DNA of 5,437 bases from Anaerolineae bacterium (GTDB taxonomy: Bacteria; Chloroflexota; Anaerolineae; Aggregatilineales; Phototrophicaceae). The notes beneath the pieces were generated by a model. The model worked only from the letters and a program-made list of their open reading frames with translations, was not told the DNA's origin and ran no database searches. Shown piece after piece: positions 1-4,976 of the stretch; position 1 is the stretch's first letter; each line of letters begins with the position of its first letter. Made by a program: the position numbers and the translations under genes. The stretch spans positions 1 to 5,437 of the forward strand of contig JALONY010000425.1 in NCBI GenBank assembly GCA_025454715.1. Direction: 5' to 3'.

Positions 1-996
1 GGCATCTCGATCGACAATCCGGTCGGCAACAACGATGTTACCGTGACCGGCACGACCACCGTCAACGCCCCGACCACCGAGGCCATCCGCGTCAACAGCG
101 CGTCGGCCAGCGGCTTCTTGTTGACCATGGCGACCCTGAACTCGGTCGGCGGCACCACCGGTATCTTGGTCAACAACGCGGCGGTGACGGTGAGCAACAG
201 CACCAGCACCCTAGCGACCACGGCGGGGGCGGGCGTCATCTGCACCAGCGGCGCCACCAACTTGGCCTTCACCACCCTGACCGCCTCGGGCGGCGCAACT
301 GGCGTCTCGTTCACCAGTTGCAGCGGCACGGTCACCGCCTCCGGTGGCACTTTGACCAGCACGGCGGGCGCAAGCAACGACGTGGTGTTCATCAGCGGCG
401 GCGGCATCAACCTGACCTATGACGGCTCGGTGACCAAGAACACCACCGGTCGCGCCGTCAACATCGAGTCGATGGTCAGCCCGGGCGCCGCCAGCTTCGG
501 CGGCATCGTGACCGCCACCAACGCCTCGAGCGGGGTGCGCGTCAGCACCAACCTTCGTCCGGTCACGTTTAGCGTGCTCAACCTCGGCACGGGGGCGGCG
601 CGCCACACCGCCACACCCTTGACGTTGGTCAACAACTCTGGCGCGGTCGCGCTCGGCAACGTCCAAGTCTTTACCGATGGTGTGCCCGCGATCGACGTGG
701 CCTATACCAACGGCTCCCCGGGTTCGCTCTCGTCCAGCGGCGGCAGCATCGTCAACGTGAACGGTGCCGCCACGGCCATCAGCATCACCCCGACCAACGC
801 GCAATCCCTCAACCTGACGTTCAACACCATCACCAACACCGGCGCAGGCGCGCACGGCGTCCGCCTGAGCAACACCAGCGGCTCCTTCACCGTGACCGGC
901 TTGACCAACCTCGGGCGCGAACAGCGGTGTGGTGCTGACCAATGCCACCGGCGGCTTCACCATCAGCGGCGACGGCGACGCCAACACCCACACTAA
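1..996 (+). CDS. Giant beta-strand-repeat surface protein, upstream part (5' end outside window, frame broken near base 910)
   Basis: The frame is open from base 1, so the gene starts upstream; the GTG at 43 is only an internal codon with no ribosome binding site. About 303 residues read sensibly before the frame break. They are very rich in Thr, Ser, Gly, Ala, Val and Asn, with few charged residues, and alternate short beta-strand-like stretches with Asn/Gly/Ser turns (for example GTTTVNA, GILVNNAAVTVSNS, SLNLTFNTITNTG). This is typical of secreted beta-solenoid or adhesin-like proteins. Two isolated cysteines are present (ICTSG, TSCSG). From base 911 this frame yields an Arg/His-rich nonsense tail ending at TAA 994-996, while the sensible protein continues in the next frame. 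Together the two parts form one protein of at least 760 residues. The exact substrate or partner is unknown; an adhesin or surface-layer role is inferred from composition only. Confidence 0.75.
   Translation, partial: GISIDNPVGNNDVTVTGTTTVNAPTTEAIRVNSASASGFLLTMATLNSVGGTTGILVNNAAVTVSNSTSTLATTAGAGVICTSGATNLAFTTLTASGGATGVSFTSCSGTVTASGGTLTSTAGASNDVVFISGGGINLTYDGSVTKNTTGRAVNIESMVSPGAASFGGIVTATNASSGVRVSTNLRPVTFSVLNLGTGAARHTATPLTLVNNSGAVALGNVQVFTDGVPAIDVAYTNGSPGSLSSSGGSIVNVNGAATAISITPTNAQSLNLTFNTITNTGAGAHGVRLSNTSGSFTVTGLTNLGREQRCGADQCHRRLHHQRRRRRQHPH
904..916 (+). other. Frameshift site in the giant surface protein
   Basis: Before this point the protein-like reading is in frame 1 (TGLTN), after it in frame 2 (SGANSGVVLTN). 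Dropping one C from the CC at 909-910 joins them smoothly as TGLTNSGANSGVV, with no stop. Frame 2 has a TGA at 902-904, which confines the switch to about 905-916. The cause may be a real mutation or a sequencing or assembly error. Confidence 0.8.
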
Positions 997-2290
997 CGGG
1001 GCGGGCGGCACGTTCACCAACATGACCAATCACGCCTTCTTGATTCGGACAGCCAACAATATCGTCCTCAACGACCTGCAAATCAACAATACCGACAACC
1101 ACGCCCTCGACGGCCAAGTCGTCAACAATCTGACGCTGGACAACGTGGACATTGTGTTGGCCGGTGACGCCGACAACGAGCACGCCTTGAACTTCAAGGA
1201 CGGCACGGGCGCTAACCTGACCGGCACGGTCTTGATCGACAACTCGACGTTCACCACCTTCGCCGAGAACGGCCTGTACCTCGAAAACTTCAGCGGCAAC
1301 GTCAACCTGACCGTCCAAAACAGCCTCTTCAACGAGGGTGACGAGCACACCTATTGCAGTGGTATCGGGTGCGGTGGCCACGGGTTGCTGTTGCGCGCCG
1401 ACGGCACGGGCACGATGACCGTGGTGGTCGATAACGTCACGTTTGACGACATGACCCAAGTCGGCATCGATGCGGCGCGGGAAGGCACCACCAACCTCAA
1501 TGTGACCGTCCGCAACAGCTTCTTCGACCCGACGCCCTACGCGGGTAACCTAGACGACACCGACAACGGCGTGCGCTTGTTCGGCATCAGTGGCGGCTCG
1601 GGCAATACCCTCACCTTCCTAATCGAGAACAATGTCTTCGGCGACACCGCCGACGGAGATGACACCGACGGGGACGATTTCCAAGGGACTGGTGGTATCG
1701 TGTTGGTGCGTGGTGGTGGCCCGAACACCACGTTGCAGGGCATCATCCGCAACAACACCGTCGCCGACTCGCGAGCCAGCAACGGCATCGCTATCGAGTC
1801 GAACGGGGCAAACGCCGGTAGCTCGACCACGCGGGTGCGTGCGGAAGGCAACATCATCCGCAACCACTTCAACCACGGCATCAACGTGCTCGGTAACTCC
1901 TCGCTCAATTCCTCAGACAACCACCTGCACGACGTTGCTTTGATGAACAACTCGTTCACGACCGGCCCGAGTGGGTCTGGCGTCCATGCGATGAACGTCT
2001 CGTTCGGTGACTACAATCGTGGCTGTATGCGCGTGACCGGCAACTTCGGGGCGACGCCCGGGACACCGCCTGCTTTGGGGACATCCACAAGCCGCATCCG
2101 CTTCCGCCACACCAGCACCCCCGGGCAAGGGCAGATCCAGATGGAGAGCTTGACGCCGTTTACGGCTGGCAACGACGGCTCGGCCTCGGCTGCACTGTCC
2201 GCCGACAACAACGGCACGACGCCCATCTCGTTCTCGACCACCAACTCGGTCACCCCGGCCAACTGCTCGGCGGATACCTACACCCCGTAA
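911..2290 (+). CDS. Giant surface protein, downstream part: right-handed parallel beta-helix and C-terminus
   Basis: This frame continues the upstream part after an apparent one-base insertion; the first possible start codon is GTG 929, which has no ribosome binding site, so it is probably not an independent gene. It encodes about 459 residues. Irregular beta-helix rungs can be counted by a recurring N-x-(T/S/V)-F type turn at bases 1241, 1319, 1433, 1514, 1628, 1751, 1847 and 1946, spaced 26 to 41 residues apart, usually followed by G-(I/V/L)-x-(L/I) and a Val/Thr strand. An Asp-rich loop lies at 1643-1678. The last 90 or so residues form a separate domain bounded by two cysteines (codons near 2023 and 2264). 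No autotransporter barrel, LPXTG, PEP-CTERM or transmembrane anchor is visible at the C-terminus. Such folds occur in adhesins, polysaccharide-active enzymes and phage tailspikes; I see no catalytic signature, so binding or structure is more likely. Confidence 0.78.
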   Translation, partial: SGANSGVVLTNATGGFTISGDGDANTHTNGAGGTFTNMTNHAFLIRTANNIVLNDLQINNTDNHALDGQVVNNLTLDNVDIVLAGDADNEHALNFKDGTGANLTGTVLIDNSTFTTFAENGLYLENFSGNVNLTVQNSLFNEGDEHTYCSGIGCGGHGLLLRADGTGTMTVVVDNVTFDDMTQVGIDAAREGTTNLNVTVRNSFFDPTPYAGNLDDTDNGVRLFGISGGSGNTLTFLIENNVFGDTADGDDTDGDDFQGTGGIVLVRGGGPNTTLQGIIRNNTVADSRASNGIAIESNGANAGSSTTRVRAEGNIIRNHFNHGINVLGNSSLNSSDNHLHDVALMNNSFTTGPSGSGVHAMNVSFGDYNRGCMRVTGNFGATPGTPPALGTSTSRIRFRHTSTPGQGQIQMESLTPFTAGNDGSASAALSADNNGTTPISFSTTNSVTPANCSADTYTP

Positions 2291-2302
2291 TATCCTGCCG
2301 AC

Positions 2303-2340
2303 GGCAGAGCCAGAAGTAGCCTTCTGGCTCTGCCCTTTCC
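2303..2340 (+). terminator. Rho-independent-type terminator after the giant surface gene
   Basis: A perfect 14-bp stem pairs 2303-2316 with 2321-2334 around a four-base loop (TAGC). It begins 12 bases after the TAA stop at 2288-2290 and is followed by a C/T-rich run (CTTTCCCTGTTT) instead of a pure T tract. It should end the upstream transcript and separate it from the tail-collar genes. Confidence 0.85.
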
Positions 2341-2354
2341 CTGTTTCGAGTTCC

Positions 2355-2419
2355 CTCCCGCGATGGTGCGGGGGTGTGTCTCTGCTTTATTGGCGCTTTT
2401 GAGCTCATAGGAGTACGTC
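2355..2419 (+). promoter_or_regulatory. Possible promoter and leader of the collar-gene cluster
   Basis: Because a terminator ends upstream transcription, a promoter is expected here. A candidate extended -10 (TGC followed by TTTATT, 2383-2391) matches four of six consensus positions, but I see no convincing -35. A short hairpin (2355-2361 with 2368-2374) precedes it. AGGAG at 2409-2413 is a good ribosome binding site six bases before the ATG at 2420. The ribosome binding site is solid; the promoter is tentative. Confidence 0.3.
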
Positions 2420-2905
2420 ATGGCCGAACCGTTTTTAGCAGAAGTAAAGATCGTCTCGTTTAACTTCGCCCCGAAAGGCTGGGCGATGTGCAACGGGCAA
2501 CTCTTGCCCATCAACCAGAACCAAGCCTTGTTTTCGCTGTTGGGCACGACCTATGGCGGTTTGCCCAACCTGCAAGGCCGCACCCCGATGTCGCAAGGGA
2601 ATGGCTACACCATGGGGGAGAACGGTGGCCAAACCCAGCACACCCTGACTATCAGCGAATTGCCCCAGCACCTGCACTTCCTGACCTTCAGCAACCAACC
2701 GGCCAGTACGGTGACCCCCTCGGCCTCGGTCGTGCCCGCCCAAGCAGGCACCAACAGCTATGCACCGTCCAACAACGCGCTCGTCACGATGGCGTCCACG
2801 TCATTGTCCTCTGTCGGCGGCTCGCAAGCCCACACCAACCTGCAACCGTATTTGGTGCTCAACATCATCATCGCCCTTCAGGGCATTTACCCCAGCCAGA
2901 ACTAA
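2420..2905 (+). CDS. Phage tail collar (MdpB-like) domain protein, paralogue 1
   Basis: This 161-residue protein belongs to the phage Tail Collar family, also known from bacterial microcystin-dependent-protein (MdpB) homologues. Family marks are the N-terminal strand plus GW-x-x-C-x-GQLLPI (G20, W21, C24, G26-I31), LFSLLGTTYGG (37-47), GRTP (53-56), MGE-x-GG (65-70), PxHxH (H84, H86) and the C-terminal GGSQ-x-H-x-x-LQPYLVLN block (133-148) ending in IALQGIYPSQN. The start is fixed by AGGAG six bases upstream. Relative to its two neighbours it lacks seven residues between GTTYGG and LPNL, the DGxxTFA segment. No signal peptide or membrane segment is seen, so any export must use another route. 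In phages this domain tips short tail fibres and trimerises around metal; in bacteria its role is not settled. It is first of three tandem copies, 21 bases before the next. Confidence 0.93.
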   Translation: MAEPFLAEVKIVSFNFAPKGWAMCNGQLLPINQNQALFSLLGTTYGGLPNLQGRTPMSQGNGYTMGENGGQTQHTLTISELPQHLHFLTFSNQPASTVTPSASVVPAQAGTNSYAPSNNALVTMASTSLSSVGGSQAHTNLQPYLVLNIIIALQGIYPSQN

Positions 2906-2926
2906 CCCCTAAGGAGCATACAGATT

Positions 2927-3424
2927 ATGACACCCTATGTCGGTGAAATACGCATGTTCGGGGGCAACTTCCCCCCATTGGGCTGGATGTTTTGCGAAGG
3001 CCAGTTGCTGCCCATCTCCGAGTACGAGACGTTGTTTCAATTGATTGGCACGACCTACGGCGGGGACGGCCAAGAGACGTTCGCGTTGCCCGACCTGCGC
3101 GGGCGCACGCCGGTGCACCAAGGCAGTGGTTATATCATCGGCGAGATGGGCGGGGTCGAGCAAGTCACCCTGACCGTCGCCCAAATTCCTAACCACACCC
3201 ACCCGATGGTGGCCACCGGCGCGGCAGGCACCGACACCACGCCCGCCAGCTCGTTGTTGCCGTCTAGCGCGGTCGCTTCGATTTATGATGTCGGCCCCGA
3301 CACGACCTTGTCGCCACAGGCCGTCTCACCGGCGGGCGGGAGCCAACCGCACGAGAACATGCAGCCGTTCTTGGTGATCAACTACATCATCTCGTTGTAC
3401 GGCGTCTTCCCCTCGCCGTCCTAG
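2927..3424 (+). CDS. Phage tail collar (MdpB-like) domain protein, paralogue 2
   Basis: A 165-residue member of the same family, with AAGGAG at 2911-2916, ten bases before its ATG, and only 21 bases after paralogue 1, so the two are surely co-transcribed. It carries GEIRMFGGNF, GW-x-x-C-x-GQLLPI (G19 to I30, C23), LIGTTYGG (39-46), the complete DGQETFALPDLRGRTP segment (47-62), GEMGG (72-76), PNHTH (H90, H92) and the C-terminal GGSQPHENMQPFLVINYI block. The middle section between the HxH motif and SPQAV is unlike those of its neighbours, as expected if this region forms the exposed variable surface. No signal peptide is visible. The family role in phage fibres is receptor binding and trimer formation; a role in this bacterium is not shown. 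Confidence 0.94.
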   Translation: MTPYVGEIRMFGGNFPPLGWMFCEGQLLPISEYETLFQLIGTTYGGDGQETFALPDLRGRTPVHQGSGYIIGEMGGVEQVTLTVAQIPNHTHPMVATGAAGTDTTPASSLLPSSAVASIYDVGPDTTLSPQAVSPAGGSQPHENMQPFLVINYIISLYGVFPSPS

Positions 3425-3448
3425 GAGTCGTCCGCTAAACCCACGACC

Positions 3449-3484
3449 TCACCCCTCGCGCCCAATCCGTCGTGTGAGGGGTGA
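3449..3484 (+). other. Intercistronic hairpin between collar paralogues 2 and 3
   Basis: Bases 3449-3461 pair with 3472-3484 through 13 base pairs, two of them G-U wobbles, around a ten-base loop. No clear T tract follows (GCGTATTTG further on), so it may be a partial terminator, an attenuator that lowers expression of the downstream genes, or an RNA-stabilising end for the first two genes. The rest of the 113-base spacer shows nothing else except the ribosome binding site at its end. Confidence 0.55.
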
Positions 3485-3537
3485 AGCGTATTTGAAGACC
3501 GTCACTCGTATCCCTGACACCTCGGAGGAACCCCCTC

Positions 3538-4053
3538 ATGTCCGATCAATTCGTGGCCGAAATCCGCATCTTCGCCTTCAACTTCCCCCCAACCGGCTGG
3601 GCGTTCTGCGCCGGCCAACTTTTGGCCATCGCGCAGAATACCGCCTTGTTTTCGTTGCTGGGCACCACCTATGGCGGTGACGGCAAGAGCACGTTTGCAC
3701 TGCCCGATATGCAGGGCAACGTCGCCTTGCAACAAGGGCAGGGCAACGGCCTGAGCCTGCGCGACTTGGGCGAAATGGGCGGCTCGCCAAACGTCACCCT
3801 CATCCAGACCGAGATGCCTTTGCACAGCCACAGCTTGACTGCGGTCAATGCTTTGGCCGAGCGCAGCAACCCCTCTAACAATGTGTACGCGGTGGCCGAC
3901 GGCCAAAACCAGTACGGTGCGCCCGCCAACACCCCCATGAGCCCACAGGCCATCGTACCGGTGGGCGGTAGCCTGCCGCACAACAACATGCAACCATACT
4001 TGGTCATGAACTACTGCATCGCCTTGCAGGGGATTTTCCCGCAGCGCCCGTAA
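3538..4053 (+). CDS. Phage tail collar (MdpB-like) domain protein, paralogue 3
   Basis: A 171-residue protein, the most canonical of the three. GGAGGA at 3524-3529 lies eight bases before the ATG. It has AEIRIFAFNFPPTGW, the C24-x-GQLL-x-I block (24-31), LFSLLGTTYGGDG (37-49), STFALPDMQG (51-60), an extra five residues in the QGQGNGLSLRDLGEMGG turn, PLHSH (H96, H98), MSPQAI and the GGSLPHNNMQPYLVMNYCIALQGIFP ending that typifies bacterial MdpB-like proteins. It contains a second cysteine near the C-terminus that the other two lack. Like them it has no signal peptide. The tandem trio suggests a heteromeric or alternative fibre tip, but assembly is inferred, not seen. It is separated from paralogue 2 by a hairpin-containing spacer and from the acetyltransferase by another. 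Confidence 0.95.
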   Translation: MSDQFVAEIRIFAFNFPPTGWAFCAGQLLAIAQNTALFSLLGTTYGGDGKSTFALPDMQGNVALQQGQGNGLSLRDLGEMGGSPNVTLIQTEMPLHSHSLTAVNALAERSNPSNNVYAVADGQNQYGAPANTPMSPQAIVPVGGSLPHNNMQPYLVMNYCIALQGIFPQRP

Positions 4054-4084
4054 CCGCGCACGGCACGATACACGCACTATGCTG

Positions 4085-4119
4085 GGGTGGGGGATGTCGC
4101 AAGACATCGCCCGCCCTTT
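4085..4119 (+). terminator. Hairpin with GCAA tetraloop after collar paralogue 3
   Basis: Bases 4085-4098 pair with 4103-4116 through 13 pairs including one G-U wobble and interrupted by one G-G mismatch (4092/4109). The loop is GCAA, a stable GNRA tetraloop. A short TTT (4117-4119) follows. It fits a weak or leaky terminator or a processing/stability element between the collar genes and the acetyltransferase. No promoter is evident in the 26 bases from it to the next start, so read-through is likely. Confidence 0.6.
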
Positions 4120-4145
4120 CGATTACCGACCCGACGAGAACCGAC

Positions 4146-4601
4146 ATGACTCAGTACGCCATCCCAACCCTGCCGGACGGCTTCGCCCTCCGCCCGATTG
4201 CCCCCGATGATATGCCGTATCTGCGCGATTTGTATGCCTCCACGCGCACCGACCTCGCCCAGACGCCGTGGTCGGACGCGCAAAAGGCGGCCTTCATCCA
4301 AATGCAGTTCGAGGCGCAGCACACCCACTATCACTCCGTCCGCCCACAGGCCGGTTATTACGTGGTGTTGCACCACGGGCAAGCCATCGGGCGCATCTAC
4401 CTGGAGCCGCGTTGGCGCGGGCAGGGCATCGGGACGACGCTCCTGCGCTGGCTGATGGACGAGGCGGCGCGGCGCGGCGTCACGCTCAGCTTGTACGTCG
4501 AGGATTACAACCCAGCCTATCGGCTGTACCAGCGCTTGGGGTTCATCACCAAAGACCCCCCGGGCATCTATACCTACATGACATGGGAGCCACCACGATG
4601 A
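4146..4601 (+). CDS. GNAT-family N-acetyltransferase, apparently shortened
   Basis: The 151-residue product matches the GCN5-related N-acetyltransferase fold, which moves an acetyl group from acetyl-CoA to an amine. FALRPIAPDDMPYLRDLY (13-30) is the usual first strand and helix. The acetyl-CoA loop is RWRGQGIG-x-x-LL (motif R/Q-x-x-G-x-G/A), followed by a helix, then the LYVEDYNPAYRLYQRLGF segment that forms motif B. Between GRIYLE and PRWRGQGIG most family members carry about 15 further residues forming strand 4 (a stretch like DIALLP), which is absent here; the protein may be a compact variant or impaired. The ribosome binding site is weak (GAGAA near 4135-4140). The stop overlaps the next start (ATGA), so the two are translationally coupled. 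The substrate cannot be told; acting on the neighbouring proteins is possible but unproven. Confidence 0.9.
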   Translation: MTQYAIPTLPDGFALRPIAPDDMPYLRDLYASTRTDLAQTPWSDAQKAAFIQMQFEAQHTHYHSVRPQAGYYVVLHHGQAIGRIYLEPRWRGQGIGTTLLRWLMDEAARRGVTLSLYVEDYNPAYRLYQRLGFITKDPPGIYTYMTWEPPR

Positions 4602-4912
4602 CCGACCGTATTTTGCGCCATACCGACTTCGAGCCGTTGCTGAACGAGACCTTGTTCATCCATTATGGGCAGGACGAGCGGTTGCCGGTCACGCTGGCGC
4701 GGGTTCGGCCATGGGGGTCGCTCACGCGGCGCATCGACGACGAGAGCCTATTTCAGCCGTTCGCCCTCCTGTTGCAATCGAGCCTGCGCGATCAGTATCT
4801 GCCGCAGGGCAATTATGTGCTCAGCCACCCGACGCTGGGGGAGGTGGCCTTATTCATCGTGCCGCACACCCCCAACGCGGTCGGTATCGAGTACGAAATC
4901 ACCTTCAGTTGA
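4598..4912 (+). CDS. Small DUF6916-like protein
   Basis: A 104-residue protein starting at the ATG that overlaps the acetyltransferase stop by four bases; GGGAG at 4585-4589 lies eight bases upstream. The overlap and ribosome binding site decide this start over the longer open frame, which would cover most of the acetyltransferase gene. The pattern, an N-terminal DFEPLLNETLFIHY, a strand-rich middle, then FALLLQSSLRDQYLPQGNY (54-72) and a C-terminal HPTLGEVALFIVP (77-89), agrees with what I recall of the DUF6916 family, a roughly 100-residue domain of unknown function. It has no signal peptide, membrane segment or cysteine. The alternating hydrophobic pattern suggests a small beta-rich fold. 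Coupling to the acetyltransferase suggests similar amounts of the two products and perhaps a joint role. Confidence 0.85.
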   Translation: MTDRILRHTDFEPLLNETLFIHYGQDERLPVTLARVRPWGSLTRRIDDESLFQPFALLLQSSLRDQYLPQGNYVLSHPTLGEVALFIVPHTPNAVGIEYEITFS

Positions 4913-4976
4913 CCCCGACCCCCACGCCGATACGATTTTCTCGCCCACCCTTTATCCTCACGGAGTTTTCGGCATC

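Noticed and set aside
900..996. Programmed ribosomal frameshifting in the surface gene
   Set aside because: There is no slippery heptamer or evident downstream structure, and the short out-of-frame tail looks like nonsense.
211..1029. Long open frame on the - strand opposite the giant surface gene
   Set aside because: Its product is an Arg/Ala/Val/Gly-rich mirror of GC-biased codons with no recognisable domain, while the + strand gives coherent beta-repeat protein.
929..2290. Independent gene starting at GTG 929
   Set aside because: No ribosome binding site or spacer precedes it, and the sensible protein reading continues upstream in frame 1 across the break.
2420..4053. Prophage or phage tail module
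   Set aside because: Only collar-domain genes are present; no baseplate, sheath, tube, tape-measure, capsid, lysis or integrase gene is visible, and the flanking genes are not phage-like.
3502..4107. Open frame of about 200 codons on the - strand
   Set aside because: It lies opposite collar paralogue 3, which has clear family motifs and a ribosome binding site; the antisense product shows no domain.
4268..4597. Upstream extension of the DUF6916-like frame inside the acetyltransferase gene
   Set aside because: The extension is low-complexity Arg/Ala/Pro-rich and overlaps a well-supported GNAT; the start at 4598 has its own ribosome binding site.
4913..4976. Promoter in the spacer before the Tat-exported protein
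   Set aside because: The 64 bases contain a ribosome binding site but no convincing -35/-10 pair; co-transcription is simpler.
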